Source: Nonomuraea rubra (GTDB lineage Bacteria > Actinomycetota > Actinomycetes > Streptosporangiales > Streptosporangiaceae). From it: a stretch of 64,000 nt of DNA. Under the pieces are notes generated by a model. That model was given only the letters and a program-made list of their open reading frames with translations, did not search any database and was not told the DNA's origin. The position numbers were made by a program, and so were the translations under genes. Where the stretch lies: the NCBI RefSeq assembly GCF_014207985.1, contig NZ_JACHMI010000001.1, positions 6,679,001-6,743,000 on the forward strand, written 5' to 3'. Below are positions 17,440 through 27,158 of the stretch, piece by piece; positions within the stretch are counted from its first letter, which is position 1, and every line of letters starts with the position of its first letter.

Positions 17440-18123
17440 ATGCGGATCGGGGGTCGGCCTCGCCAGATCGAGACGGCGGACATCGTCCGGGCCGGACGCG
17501 AGCTGGGGCTGCGGGACCTGAGCATGAACGCCGTGGCGGCACGGCTGGGGGTGTCGTCCACGGCGCTCTACCGTCACGTCGACGGACGGTGGGAGCTGGA
17601 GCGGCTGGTGGGCGAGAGCATCCTCGCCGGCCTGGACTTTCACGACGATCCGGCGCATGGTCCGGTGCGGCACCTGCTGTCCTTCGCGCTGGAGTTGCGG
17701 GGCTTCATCCTGCGGCATCCGGGGCTGGCCGCTTATGTGCAGACCTTGTTCCCTCGTGGCGAGGGGGGCCGGAGGCTGCTCGCCGTGGAGGCCGAGGCGC
17801 TGGTGCGGCGCGGTTATTCGATGGACGCGGCGATCGTGCTGTCCTCCGCGGTGGCGTTGATCGCCGTCGGTTACGCGGCGACCGAGGAGGTGCAGCGCGA
17901 ACGGGCGGAAGGGCTCGGCGAGCAGCGCCGGGGTGCCGAGGAGGGGATCCTGACGGACTCCCGTCTCGCTGATGCGCATCGCAAGCTGCCCGACATCGGA
18001 GCCGAGGAGTACGTGCGGCTGTGGCTGGGCGCCGCGATCCGCGGGTTCGTGGAGGCGGCGCCGCCGGGCCGGCCGGTGGACGAAATCCGGTCGGCGCTGC
18101 GCGCCACCGGGGAAGGAGAGTGA
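17440..18123 (+). CDS. TetR-family regulator, first gene of the siderophore-import operon
   Basis: 227 residues from ATG 17440, with GAGGTGAGGG upstream (GTG 17431 is less likely). The DNA-binding domain is [28 protein letters not shown]. The C-terminal domain resembles the TetR_C group with [15 protein letters not shown]. Its TGA overlaps the ATG of irtA, so regulator and transporter are co-expressed under the iron box. It may sense a ferri-siderophore or fine-tune the operon; no separate operator is obvious. Confidence 0.85.
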   Translation: MRIGGRPRQIETADIVRAGRELGLRDLSMNAVAARLGVSSTALYRHVDGRWELERLVGESILAGLDFHDDPAHGPVRHLLSFALELRGFILRHPGLAAYVQTLFPRGEGGRRLLAVEAEALVRRGYSMDAAIVLSSAVALIAVGYAATEEVQRERAEGLGEQRRGAEEGILTDSRLADAHRKLPDIGAEEYVRLWLGAAIRGFVEAAPPGRPVDEIRSALRATGEGE

Positions 18124-20702
18124 TGGCCAAGCGCGGTTTCGATGGAGTGATCATGCGCGCGTACGGTGCGCGCGACCATCAGGTGACGGTCACCGGCACG
18201 GAGTGGCTCGCTCCGCACTTCCTGCGGGTGTGGATGACCTCCCCGACCCTGCTGCACGACGTCGTGGTCGCGCCGGCGGCGTACGTGCGGTTCTGGATGC
18301 CGGATCCGGATGATCCTGACGTCGAGCACCAGCGCGGGTACACGCTCTCCGAGGCGGACCCGGCCACCGGGACGTTCGCGGTGGACTTCGTGCTGCACGA
18401 GCCCGCCGGCCCGGGATCCTTGTGGGCGCGGCGCGCCGAGCCGGGGACGACGGTGCAGGTCACCCCGCTCGGCTCCACGCGGTTCGATCCCCCGGCAGAG
18501 CCGCCGGCCGGCTACCTGCTGGTCGGCGACTCGGCCTCGATCCCGGCGATCAACGGCATCTTGCGAACCGTGCCCGCCGAGGTGCAGGTGGAGCTGTATG
18601 TGGAGGAGCATCAGGAGGCGGATCGGCTCATCCCGCTCGTGAACCATCCCCGCGTGAACGTCCATTGGGCGCCGCGTCGCGGCGAGCGTTCGCTGGCTGC
18701 GGCGATCGAATCCCGCGACTGGTCGAACTGGTACGCCTGGGCCGCCGCGGAGTCCGGCTCGCTCCGGCATCTCCGCGCGCGGTTACGGGACGAGTTCGGC
18801 TTCCCCCGCAGCGAGACCCACGCCCAGGCGTACTGGTACTACGGGCGCGCGTTCGGCTCGAATCGGTCCAAGGCCACGCCGGAGCCGACGCCCGCCGAGC
18901 CTTCTCCCGCCGCGGCGGTGCCGGCAGCGGAACCGGCGCGGCGCGGTGCGTGGCGGGCACAGGCGGGTGGGCGGCTCATCGCCCCGCTGCGCCCGACGCT
19001 GATCGTCGCGGGCCTCGCGCAGGCGGTCCTCACGCTGGTCCAGCTGGCCCCCTTCGTGCTGCTGGCCGAGCTGTCCCGGCTCCTGATCGCGGGCGCCGAG
19101 GCGGCACGGCTGTGGACCGTCGGCAGCTGGGCCGTCCTCCTCATGGGTGCCGGGGTGATGCTCGCCTCCGGGCTGCTGCTGTGGCTGCACTGGGTCGACG
19201 CCCGCTTCGCGCGGGAGCTGCGGCAGCGGCTGCTGGGCAAGCTCGCGCGGCTGCCGCTGGGCTGGTTCGACGCGCGCGGGTCCGGTCAGGTCAAGCAGAT
19301 CGTGCAGGACGACACGCTCTCCTTGCACTACCTGGTGACCCATGCCGTGCCGGACGCGGTCGCGGCACTCGTCGCGCCCGTCGCGGTGCTCGTCTATCTG
19401 TTCGTCGTGGATTGGCGAATCGCGCTGTTGCTGCTGCTACCGGTGTTCGTGTACGTCGTGGCGATGGCGATCATGGTCGTCCAGTCCGGTTCGAAGACGG
19501 CGGAAGCGTCCCGCTGGGCGGAGCGCATGAACGTCGAGGCGGGCGCCTACCTGGACGGCCAGCCGGTGATCCGGGTGTTCGGCGGCGCGGCCGCCTCCAG
19601 CTTCCGCAGGCGGCTGGGCGAGTACATCGGGTTCCTGAACGACTGGCAGCGGCCGCACACGGGACAGAAGACGTTCATCGATCTGGTCACCCGCCCGGCG
19701 ACGTTCCTGCTGCTCATCTGCGGTCTCGGGACACTGCTCGTCACCGCCGGGAGCATGGATCCGGTGGCGCTGCTGCCGTTCCTGCTGCTGGGGACGACGT
19801 TCGGCGCCCGCCTGCTGGCCGTCGGCTACGGGCTCTCCGGCCTGCGCTCGGGACTGCTCGCCGCGCGCCGGATCCAGGTGACCCTCGACGAGGACGAGCT
19901 CGGCACTCGTCCGGCTGATGGCACCGCGCCGCGCGTTCCGGCCGGCCGGGTCGAGTTCGACCGGGTCGGCTTCTCCTACCGTCCTGGCGTGCCGGTCCTG
20001 CAGAACATCGAGCTGACGCTCGAGCCCGGCACCGTGACAGCTCTCGTGGGGCCGTCGGGATCCGGCAAGTCGACGCTGGCGGCACTGCTGGCCCGGTTCC
20101 ACGACGTCGATGACGGCGCGATCCGGGTCGGCGGCCGGGACGTTCGCGAGCTGGCCGCGGACGAGCTCTACGCCAGGGTCGGCTTCGTCTTCCAGCAGGC
20201 CCAGCTGGTGCAGGGCACCGTACGCGAGAACATCGCCCTCGCCGTCCCGGACGCGAGCGACGAGCAGGTCCTGGCCGCCGCCCGCGCCGCACAGATCCAT
20301 GACCGCATCCTGCGCCTGCCCGACGGTTATGACACCGTTCTGGGCCCGGACGCGGCACTCTCCGGGGGCGAGCGGCAGCGGCTCACGATCGCGCGCGCGA
20401 TCCTCGCCGACACCCCGGTGCTGGTGCTCGACGAGGCCACGGCGTTCGCCGATCCCGAGTCCGAGTACCTCGTGCAGCAGGCGCTGAACCGCCTGACCGC
20501 CGGACGCACGGTACTCGTCATCGCCCATCGGCTGCACACGATCACCGGCGTGGACCGGATCGTCGTGCTCGATCACGGGCGGATCGCCGAGACCGGCACG
20601 CACGACGAGCTGCTCGACCGGGGCGGCCGGTACCGGAAGCTCTGGGACGCCGTCCGCGGCGGGACTCCTGCGGGCCGGATCGAGATGGAGGCGAACCGAT
20701 GA
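18123..20702 (+). CDS. irtA: IrtA-like siderophore importer: SIP reductase fused to ABC half-transporter
   Basis: 859 residues, the same length as mycobacterial IrtA. Residues about 15-255 form a siderophore-interacting FAD reductase domain ([47 protein letters not shown]). A Pro/Ala linker leads to six helices and an ATPase with Walker [10 protein letters not shown], signature ALSGGERQR and Walker [10 protein letters not shown]. IrtA imports ferric siderophore with IrtB and reduces the iron at the inner face of the membrane. The start ATG overlaps the TetR stop (TGATG), and it overlaps irtB by four bases. Confidence 0.93.
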   Translation: MAKRGFDGVIMRAYGARDHQVTVTGTEWLAPHFLRVWMTSPTLLHDVVVAPAAYVRFWMPDPDDPDVEHQRGYTLSEADPATGTFAVDFVLHEPAGPGSLWARRAEPGTTVQVTPLGSTRFDPPAEPPAGYLLVGDSASIPAINGILRTVPAEVQVELYVEEHQEADRLIPLVNHPRVNVHWAPRRGERSLAAAIESRDWSNWYAWAAAESGSLRHLRARLRDEFGFPRSETHAQAYWYYGRAFGSNRSKATPEPTPAEPSPAAAVPAAEPARRGAWRAQAGGRLIAPLRPTLIVAGLAQAVLTLVQLAPFVLLAELSRLLIAGAEAARLWTVGSWAVLLMGAGVMLASGLLLWLHWVDARFARELRQRLLGKLARLPLGWFDARGSGQVKQIVQDDTLSLHYLVTHAVPDAVAALVAPVAVLVYLFVVDWRIALLLLLPVFVYVVAMAIMVVQSGSKTAEASRWAERMNVEAGAYLDGQPVIRVFGGAAASSFRRRLGEYIGFLNDWQRPHTGQKTFIDLVTRPATFLLLICGLGTLLVTAGSMDPVALLPFLLLGTTFGARLLAVGYGLSGLRSGLLAARRIQVTLDEDELGTRPADGTAPRVPAGRVEFDRVGFSYRPGVPVLQNIELTLEPGTVTALVGPSGSGKSTLAALLARFHDVDDGAIRVGGRDVRELAADELYARVGFVFQQAQLVQGTVRENIALAVPDASDEQVLAAARAAQIHDRILRLPDGYDTVLGPDAALSGGERQRLTIARAILADTPVLVLDEATAFADPESEYLVQQALNRLTAGRTVLVIAHRLHTITGVDRIVVLDHGRIAETGTHDELLDRGGRYRKLWDAVRGGTPAGRIEMEANR

Positions 20703-22444
20703 TCCGTTCCTTGCTCACGCTGCTGCCCGCCGGAAGCGGCGGCAGGATCGCCGTGCACCTTGCCCTGACCGTGTTCGGTGTCGTCCTCCGCGCCGCCGGA
20801 GCGGTTCTGCTCGTCCCCCTGGTCGCGGCGCTGTTCAGCGGCGATCCCGCAACCGCGTGGCCGTGGGTGGGGGCGCTCGCGCTCATCACCGCGGCGGGGT
20901 GGGGCATCGACGCCGCCGCGGCACGGCGGGGCTTCGACCTCGGCTTCGGGCTGCTCGACACCGGCCAGCGCACCGTCGCCGATCGGATCTCCCGCATCCG
21001 CCTGACCTGGTTCGGCGCGGAGAACACCGCGACGAGCCGGCAGGCCGTCGCCGCCGTCGGCCCCGACCTGGTCGGCCTGATCATCTATCTCGTGACCCCG
21101 CTGATCGGCGCCATCCTGCTGCCGATCGCGATCGCTGTCGCGCTGCTGCCGATCTCGTGGCCGCTCGGACTTGCCGCGCTGGCCGGGGTGCCGGTGCTGC
21201 TGGCCGCGTGGTGGGCCGCCGGGCGCCTCGGCCGGGACGCCGACCGGGCCGCTTCGGAGGCGAACAGCACGCTGACCGAGCGGATCCTGGAGTTCGCCCG
21301 CACCCAGCAGGCTCTTCGCGCGGCCCGGCGGATCGAGCCCGCCCGCAGTCATGCCGGCGCCGCCCTCGCGGCCCAGCACGGCGCCGGCATCCGGTTGCTG
21401 CTCCGGCAGGTTCCCGGGCAGCTGATCTTCGGCCTGGCCAGCCAGCTCGCTCTCCTGCTGCTCGCCGGGAGCACGGTCGCCCTCGCCGTGCAGGGGGCGC
21501 TCACAGTCCCGGAGGCGATCGCGCTGATCGTCGTCGTGGTCCGCTACCTGGAGCCCTTCACCACCGTCGCGGAGCTCTCCCCCGGCATCGAGTCCACGCT
21601 CGGCACGCTCCGCCGCATCCGCCAGGTCCTCGACGCCCCCACCGTCCCCTCCGGCATCGAGCGCACGACCCCGCGGGGAGCGCCCCGGATCGAGCTTCGC
21701 GACGTCGGCTTCCGCTACGGAGACGGCGGGACGACAGTGCTCGACCACTTCGACCTGGTCATCGAGCCCGGCACGACCACCGCGATCGTCGGCCCGTCGG
21801 GGTCCGGCAAGAGCACCGTCCTGGCGCTCATCGCCGGCCTTCACCAGCCCACCGCGGGCACCGTCGTCATCGACGGCGCCGACACCGCCGAGCTGGACGC
21901 CGGCTCACGTCACGAACTCGTCAGCGTCGTCTTCCAGCACCCCTACCTGTTCGACGGCGGCATCCGGGAGAACATCCTGGCCGGCGCTCCCGCGGCGGAT
22001 GACGACGCCGTGGGCCGGGCCGCGGCTCTCGCCCGGGTCGACACGCTGGTCAGCCGGCTCCCGGACGGCTGGGAGAGCAGAGTGGGCGAGGCCGGGACCA
22101 CGCTGTCCGGGGGCGAGCGCCAGCGGGTGTCCATCGCCCGCGCGCTCATCAAGCCCGCGCCCGTGCTCCTCATCGACGAGGCCACGAGCGCCCTGGACAC
22201 CGAGAACGAGGCCGCCGTCACCGCGGCGCTGACCACCGACCCGGCTCCGCGCACCCGGGTGATCGTGGCCCATCGCCTCGCCAGCATCCGCGCCGCCGAT
22301 CGGGTGGTCTTCCTGGAGGAGGGCCGGATCGTCGAGGACGGTACGGTCGACGACCTCCTCGCGGCCGGGGGCCGGTTCGCCGAGTTCTGGAAGCAGCAGG
22401 ACGCCGCGACGGGATGGCGGCTCGGCGTCGGCACGACAGCATGA
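20699..22444 (+). CDS. irtB: IrtB-like ABC half-transporter
   Basis: 581 residues: six helices, then an ATPase with [10 protein letters not shown]-loop [11 protein letters not shown], signature TLSGGERQR and Walker [10 protein letters not shown]. It lacks the reductase domain, as IrtB does, and should dimerise with IrtA. The ATGA overlap with irtA indicates coupled translation and equal stoichiometry. Fold type is exporter-like although the function is import, as established for mycobacterial IrtAB. No siderophore biosynthesis or export gene is in the window, so uptake of a ferric siderophore made elsewhere is inferred. Confidence 0.93.
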   Translation: MIRSLLTLLPAGSGGRIAVHLALTVFGVVLRAAGAVLLVPLVAALFSGDPATAWPWVGALALITAAGWGIDAAAARRGFDLGFGLLDTGQRTVADRISRIRLTWFGAENTATSRQAVAAVGPDLVGLIIYLVTPLIGAILLPIAIAVALLPISWPLGLAALAGVPVLLAAWWAAGRLGRDADRAASEANSTLTERILEFARTQQALRAARRIEPARSHAGAALAAQHGAGIRLLLRQVPGQLIFGLASQLALLLLAGSTVALAVQGALTVPEAIALIVVVVRYLEPFTTVAELSPGIESTLGTLRRIRQVLDAPTVPSGIERTTPRGAPRIELRDVGFRYGDGGTTVLDHFDLVIEPGTTTAIVGPSGSGKSTVLALIAGLHQPTAGTVVIDGADTAELDAGSRHELVSVVFQHPYLFDGGIRENILAGAPAADDDAVGRAAALARVDTLVSRLPDGWESRVGEAGTTLSGGERQRVSIARALIKPAPVLLIDEATSALDTENEAAVTAALTTDPAPRTRVIVAHRLASIRAADRVVFLEEGRIVEDGTVDDLLAAGGRFAEFWKQQDAATGWRLGVGTTA

Positions 22445-22654
22445 ACCGACGGCCGCCTGCCCTCGGTCGGCGGAGCGACGTCGTCCACGGTGCCGGTACG
22501 GCCGAGCGGGGTCCGGGCGCGGCCGGCCACCGGGAGTCGCCCGGCGTGCGGCTGCACTTCCGGCACGTCACGCCCGAGATCGTGGAGAACGCCGACGCGG
22601 TGCTCAGCGGCGTGGACGGCATGCTCATGCCGCACGGCGTCGTCAGCGGCCTGC

Positions 22655-23127
22655 CGGCCGTCGAGCTCGCCGGTGAACGCCATCGAGGCCCGCGTCCGGC
22701 CGCCGTAGAGCAGCCGCCAGTCGGTGCCGAGCAGCTCGGCCTGGTGGATCATGGGGAGCAGCGGGGTGATGCCGATGCCGCCGGCGATGAACAGGTACCG
22801 CTCGGAGGGCGCCAGGGGGAAGTTGTTGCGGGGGCCGCCGATCGCCACCGGGGCGCCTACGGCCAGCTCGTCGTGGACGTAGGCCGAGCCGCCCCGGCCG
22901 TCCGGTTCCCTGAGCACGCCGATGCGGTAGGTGTGCGGGTCCCACCGGTCGCCGCACAGCGAGTACTGGCGGGTCAGGCCGCCCGGCAGGATCAGGTCCA
23001 GGTGCGCGCCGGGCGTCCAGTCCGGCAGGCGGCGCCCGTCCGGGTGTTCCAGGGTCAGGGCGACCACGCCGTCGGCGACCGGCGTCCTGGCGGCCACCCG
23101 CAGGTCGAGTCTGGGTTCCGAGATCAT
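22655..23127 (-). pseudogene. Truncated VanB-type ferredoxin reductase
   Basis: ATG 23127 begins a convincing phthalate-dioxygenase-reductase-like protein. LTRQYSLCGDRWDPHTYRI holds the flavin motif RxYSLCG, PRNNFPL follows, and GGIGITPLLPMIHQAELLG is the NAD-binding region. Homology stops at about GELDG (22660). The frame continues into unrelated sequence antisense to irtB, so the rest of the NAD domain and the plant-type [2Fe-2S] domain are lost. It overlaps the MFS remnant by the ATGA type of coupling, so both come from one former aromatic-demethylation-type operon. Confidence 0.75.
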
Positions 23128-23391
23128 GCGTGCTCCCGGGTGGTGAGGCGGAAGGCGTGCACGGCGAGTCCACCGGCGATCAGGACGGCCGCGACCAGCA
23201 GGAAGAGCCGTCCCGGCGGCCAACCGGCGTCCTGCGCGGCGGCCGACAGCAGCATCCCGCCCGCCGCGATGACCAGGCAGGCCAGGATCAGGGCGCGCCG
23301 GCCGATGCGGTCGGCCAGCGGCGCCAGGAACAGCGAGCCGAGGGCCGTGCTGACCAGTGATGATGTGAAAGCATCGGCGACTCTCAGGCGG
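23124..23391 (-). pseudogene. MFS transporter remnant
   Basis: The minus strand encodes STALGSLFLAPLADRIGRRA, with the conserved loop DRIGRR of major facilitator transporters. Another helix and LFLLVAAVLIAGGLAVHAF follow, then a stop overlapping the start of the reductase remnant. A stop codon precedes residue 1 of the conserved part, so all N-terminal helices are missing and the two ends are joined internally. It resembles aromatic-acid/H+ symporters that accompany VanAB. Confidence 0.6.
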
Positions 23392-23393
23392 AT

Positions 23394-23903
23394 TTACGAG
23401 CAGCGGCCGTCCAGCAGGGACCCGCTGTAGACGCCGTCCACGTCGATGATCACCGGGCCCGTCGCGGTGGCCTCGTCTCCCTGGCCACCGGGCTCGTCGA
23501 CCATCGCCCAGGCCGTGACGGTGAAGTCGCCGAGGTCTCCGTCAGGGTCCTCGATCTTGGCCTTGCGGTAGTGGCTGAGCACCTCGTGGACGGGCCGGTC
23601 GGTGGAGACCGGGAAGCGGATGGTGTACCAGCAGTCGCCGGAGTCACCACCAGTGGTCTCGGCCTGCGGGTCGAAGGAGCCGAATTCCGCCCCGTCCGGC
23701 AGCGGATACGCCTGGATGCGCTCCACCATGCGCGCCAGCCGGTAGTCGTCGATCCACGAAGGAGCCTCGACGATCATCCCGATCAGCACGAACGGCACCA
23801 GCGCCAAGGCCAGGCAGCCGAGCCGGCGAGCTCGTGGTGAACGTCCGGACACCGCCGCCGAGGCGGATGCGGGAGCGTGCTGGGGGGCCGACATGGATAA
23901 CAT
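23394..23903 (-). CDS. Membrane-anchored or secreted hypothetical protein
   Basis: 169 residues from ATG 23903 (ATG 23894 is equally possible). One hydrophobic helix near residues 28-46 (LGCLALALVPFVLIGMIV) is followed by an extracytoplasmic domain of about 120 residues with two cysteines (SGDCWYTIRF and the C-terminal DGRCS). The pattern is that of small actinomycete exported proteins with no assigned function. It ends 3 bases from the MFS remnant and shows normal codon use. Confidence 0.6.
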   Translation of the reverse strand: MLSMSAPQHAPASASAAVSGRSPRARRLGCLALALVPFVLIGMIVEAPSWIDDYRLARMVERIQAYPLPDGAEFGSFDPQAETTGGDSGDCWYTIRFPVSTDRPVHEVLSHYRKAKIEDPDGDLGDFTVTAWAMVDEPGGQGDEATATGPVIIDVDGVYSGSLLDGRCS

Positions 23904-23953
23904 GATCGCGCATCGGCCGGGACCCGCACGGCTCGGCCACCTCGGCGGCGCGA

Positions 23954-24223
23954 TCACCCCGCTGGACGGGCTGAGCCGCAGCGGTCTCCCTGGCAGTACC
24001 CGTTGCTGAGGATCAGCTGACCGCGCAGGACCGTGTAGGCTCCCGCGTCCACGCCCACGATCACTCCCTGGCAGGCGGGACAGAGCAGCGACCCGGCCCC
24101 CCGAGGAGTGCTCCCGGCCCGGTCACCACGTGCGCCGGCGCCCGCTCCGGTGGATGCGGGCTGCTGTGCGGCAGGAACGCCGGGAGCATCGGATACGACG
24201 GTGGGGGTGGGCGAGTCACTCAT
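23954..24223 (-). CDS. Small cysteine-containing hypothetical protein
   Basis: 89 residues from ATG 24223. The first half is Ala/Pro/Gly-rich and disordered. The second half has SLLCPACQGVIVGVDAGAY and then NGYCQGDRCG, four cysteines that could hold one zinc ion, although the second pair is spaced C-x4-C rather than CxxC. No membrane helix. Function unknown; the weak ribosome site leaves the start uncertain. Confidence 0.45.
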   Translation of the reverse strand: MSDSPTPTVVSDAPGVPAAQQPASTGAGAGARGDRAGSTPRGAGSLLCPACQGVIVGVDAGAYTVLRGQLILSNGYCQGDRCGSARPAG

Positions 24224-24300
24224 GCGATCACTCTGCCCGACGCCACCGACAAAATTCCGGTCGGCGGCGCCGGACCCCGTTCCGGCTGGTGGACCCCGCG

Positions 24301-25026
24301 TCAGCCGAGCTTGAGCAGCAGCTCGGTGAGCTCGGCGGGCATGGTGATCATGCAGTCGTGTCCCGTCTGCAGTTCCCACACCTGTGCCGGGCTGCCGTTG
24401 GGCTGGATCGCCGGCACCGGCCGCCGCTCGATACCCTCCGGTACGCCGGCCACGCAGTGGATGTGCGTCCGCGAGACGGTGCGTACGGCCGGGTTGTCCA
24501 GCCGCACCGGCTGCTGGAGGCAGAGCACCGGATGGTCGGACAACATCGTCCGCAGCCACGCCACGTCCGCCGGGTCGGTGACCCCGAACAGGCCCAGGGG
24601 CGGCGGCAGCTCGGGCATCGGCGGGATCCGCCAGGGAGTCCCGGACTGCTCGGCGTGGTCGATGAGGGTCTGGGTCACCGGCTGCACGTCCACCGCGCTC
24701 TCGTCGTCCTGCGGGACCATCGCGTCGAGGTAGACCAGGTGGGCGATCCGGTCCGGGAGGCGGTTGGCGACGGACGAGATGACCAGCCCGGCATAGCTGT
24801 GACCCACGAGGATCACGTCGGTGAGACCCTGGTCGGTGATCAGGCTGACGAGGTCGTCGACGTGCGTGTCCAGCCCCACCTCGGGGCCGAGCAGATGTGC
24901 CTTGTCACCGTAGCCGGTCAGCGACGGCGCGAGCACCCGATGCCCGGCCGAGGCCAGCAGCGGGACGACCCGCTCCCAGCACTGCCCGCTGTGCCAGGCT
25001 CCGTGCACCAGCAGATATGTCGACAT
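24301..25026 (-). CDS. Alpha/beta hydrolase (EstC-like)
   Basis: 241 residues. LVHGAWHSGQCWERVVPLL forms the oxyanion region, GHSYAG carries the nucleophilic Ser, and TGHDCMITMPAELTELLL supplies the catalytic His, matching the EstC/salicylate-esterase-like group. ATG 25026 follows AAGGAGTTCTCCC. It is divergent from the XRE regulator at 25158, and such hydrolase/XRE pairs recur in actinomycetes. The substrate is unknown; probably a small ester or lactone. Confidence 0.85.
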   Translation of the reverse strand: MSTYLLVHGAWHSGQCWERVVPLLASAGHRVLAPSLTGYGDKAHLLGPEVGLDTHVDDLVSLITDQGLTDVILVGHSYAGLVISSVANRLPDRIAHLVYLDAMVPQDDESAVDVQPVTQTLIDHAEQSGTPWRIPPMPELPPPLGLFGVTDPADVAWLRTMLSDHPVLCLQQPVRLDNPAVRTVSRTHIHCVAGVPEGIERRPVPAIQPNGSPAQVWELQTGHDCMITMPAELTELLLKLG

Positions 25027-25157
25027 GGGAGAACTCCTTGCTCTCGGTAGGGACGCAAGCGAGGTTTCCGTTCGCCCGCCGGCTCAGCCAGGGCCGCCGC
25101 GATCCTGGGGGTGGCAGGACCAGGAACGCACGAAGGCGCACGCGTTACCGTGGGGAC

Positions 25158-25982
25158 ATGAGCGACGAATCCAACCTTCTGGGCGATTACGTACGCGCCC
25201 GCCGGGAGCTCGTCACTCCTGAGCAGGCCGGCATCCCCTCCGTCGGCGTACGGCGCGTGCCGGGCCTGCGCCGGGAGGAGGTCGCGATGCTCGCGGGCGT
25301 CAGCGCCGACTACTACCTGCGCCTGGAGCAGGGCCGCGACCGCAACCCCTCCGCGCAGGTCCTCGAATCCCTGGCCCGCGTGCTGCGGCTCGACGACGAC
25401 GCGACCGCCTACCTGCTCGGCCTCGGGGCGGCAAAGCCCCGGCGACGGCGGCGGCCCCGCAAGGAGACCGTCCCTGCGGGTGTCGCCAAGCTCATCGGCA
25501 CGCTCCCGCTGCCCGCCTACGTGGAGGGCCGCTACTTCGACGTCCTCGCCGCCAACGCGCTGGCCACCGCTCTGTCGCCGCGGCTCCTGGCGGGGCGCAA
25601 CCGCCTGCGGGACGTGTTCCTCGACCCCGCCGAGCAGGCCCTGTTCCCGGACTGGGAGGCCGCCGCGCAGGGGATGGTCGCCGGCTTCCGCCTGTCCGTC
25701 GGCACCGACCTGGACGATCCCCGGTTCATCGAGCTCGTCGGCGAGCTCTCCCTCGCCAGCCCCCGCTTCAGCAGGCTCTGGGCCCGCCACGACGTGAACA
25801 CGTGCGAGGGCACGCCCAAGCACCTCGACCATCCCCAGGTCGGAGAGCTGTGGCTGAACCGGGAGAGACTCGGCGTCAGCGGCGCGAAGGGCCAGACCCT
25901 CATCGTCCTCCACCCGGACCCCGGCACCGACAGTGCCGACAAGCTGGCGCTCCTCGCGTCCGCCATGCGGGTGGCCACCTGA
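25158..25982 (+). CDS. XRE-family regulator with MmyB-type ligand domain
   Basis: 274 residues. The N-terminal helix-turn-helix spans about residues 10-80 (VPGLRREEVAMLAGVSADYY, LEQGRDRNPSAQVLESLARV), followed by a basic linker. The MmyB-like PAS-type domain carries PLPAYVEGRYFDVLAANALA and NRLRDVFLDPAEQALFPDWE. Proteins of this class bind fatty-acid-like ligands and usually control the adjacent oxidoreductase or hydrolase. The 131-base gap to the divergent hydrolase is the likely control region. Its 3' end overlaps the altered C-terminus of the convergent hydrolase gene. Confidence 0.88.
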   Translation: MSDESNLLGDYVRARRELVTPEQAGIPSVGVRRVPGLRREEVAMLAGVSADYYLRLEQGRDRNPSAQVLESLARVLRLDDDATAYLLGLGAAKPRRRRRPRKETVPAGVAKLIGTLPLPAYVEGRYFDVLAANALATALSPRLLAGRNRLRDVFLDPAEQALFPDWEAAAQGMVAGFRLSVGTDLDDPRFIELVGELSLASPRFSRLWARHDVNTCEGTPKHLDHPQVGELWLNRERLGVSGAKGQTLIVLHPDPGTDSADKLALLASAMRVAT

Positions 25983-26703
25983 GCGGGCGTCCGGTCCCGG
26001 GATCAGGTGCCGCGCCGCCGGCGACCGAGCGGTGCTGCAGGTCGTTGAGCACATCGTGGTGGGCGCCGCGCACGACGGCGAGCCGGGCCCTCGGCAGCGT
26101 CCTGGCCGCTCGCGCGATCGCGTCGCGGTCCGCCAGCGGGTCGGCGTCCCCGGCCAGCAGGAGCCGGGGGATCCCGGCAGTGCTCGCGTACGCCGTGTCC
26201 AGCAGGTCCTGGGGCACGGGACCGGCCAGCGCGCCGCGCTCCACGGCCGCGTCACCGGTCAGGTCGCCGCGGTGGGTGGGACAGTGGGTGCGGACGTCGA
26301 GCTCGTCCTCCCACCGGCCGCCCGCCCGGGAGCCGTTGCCGGGCAGGCCGGCGAGCACGGCCGCCTGCGGCCACCAGACCGCGGTCGGAGCTGCCGTGGC
26401 GAGCAGGGCGGCGAGCCCGGCGGCGCCCAGGTCGGCGCCCACCAGCACCAGCGGGCGCGGCAGCCCGTCCGGGTACTCGGCCGCGATGCCGGCGACGGCC
26501 TCCGACAACCGCCGGGCGAGGGCGTCCAGGAACGCCGGGCCTGCGGCCGGCAGGTCCACGACCCGTACCCGGTAGGCGTCATGGGCGAGCCGCGAGCCGA
26601 AGCGGGCGTAGGTCGCGCGGGTCTCGCCGCGGCCCGGCACGACGATGACCGTGCCTCTGGTCTTCAGCCCGTCGGGGGCGTGGTGGTCGCCGTTCTGCGT
26701 CAT
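25900..26703 (-). CDS. Alpha/beta hydrolase with replaced C-terminus
   Basis: ATG 26703 (GGAGTACGAC upstream) begins a hydrolase with VIVVPGRGETRATYARFG, VLVGADLGAAGLAAL in place of the nucleophile elbow, LLLAGDADPLADRDAI and the catalytic His in RGAHHDVLNDLQHRSVA. Immediately after this last motif the normal final helix is missing, and the frame runs about 50 codons through sequence antisense to the XRE gene. The position expected for the nucleophilic Ser reads Ala-Asp-Leu-Gly. Activity is doubtful; it may be a deletion product. Confidence 0.6.
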   Translation of the reverse strand: MTQNGDHHAPDGLKTRGTVIVVPGRGETRATYARFGSRLAHDAYRVRVVDLPAAGPAFLDALARRLSEAVAGIAAEYPDGLPRPLVLVGADLGAAGLAALLATAAPTAVWWPQAAVLAGLPGNGSRAGGRWEDELDVRTHCPTHRGDLTGDAAVERGALAGPVPQDLLDTAYASTAGIPRLLLAGDADPLADRDAIARAARTLPRARLAVVRGAHHDVLNDLQHRSVAGGAAPDPGTGRPLRWPPAWRTRGAPACRHCRCRGPGGGR

Positions 26704-26738
26704 GTCGTACTCCATTGATCGGAGGCGGAGGCGAGGCC

Positions 26739-27090
26739 GCGCACTTCGGCGCGCAAGGCCAGCCGCGCTACGGGGGTCCGGTGGCTGCTCGTCACGGATC
26801 GACGGCACGGACGTCATGAGCAGGCGGGTGTAGGAGGGGTGCCGCGGGGCCGCGAAGATCTCCTCCGTGGTGCCCGTCTCCACCACCTGCCCGCGGTAGA
26901 GCACGACGACGCGGTCCGCCACGCCGCCGAGCAGCCGAGGTCGTGCGTGATCAGCAGGACGCCGCGGTCGCGGGTCTCGCGCAGGCGTAGCAGGAGTTCG
27001 AGGATGGTGACGCGCGTCGAGGGCGCTGACCGGCTCGTCGCAGATCAGCAGCCGGGGGGCGACCGCGATCGCCCGCACGACGCAGGAAGC
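26739..27090 (-). pseudogene. Oligopeptide ABC transporter ATPase remnant
   Basis: Only the C-terminal half of a DppD/OppF-type ATPase is left, in three frames. Walker B AVAPRLLICDEPVSALD is in one, TILELLLRLRETRDRGVLLI with THDLG in the next, and GGVADRVVVLYRGQVVETGT through RHPSYTRLLM in the first again. Frameshifts fall near 27015 and 26940. Walker A and the signature motif are absent. It lies between the altered hydrolase and the broken histidine kinase. Confidence 0.8.
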
Positions 27091-27158
27091 GATCGTCGTG
27101 AACCTCGACGGGCTCGGCTGGTCCGCTGTCGAGATCCGCTGAGCCGGCCGATCCCGGC

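Noticed and set aside
22550..22665. Plus-strand stretch after irtB (RHVTPEIVENADAVLSGVDG) that recalls CTP-synthase glutaminase domains
   Set aside because: The match is short and weak, no active-site Cys or His region follows, and the other strand there joins the truncated reductase.
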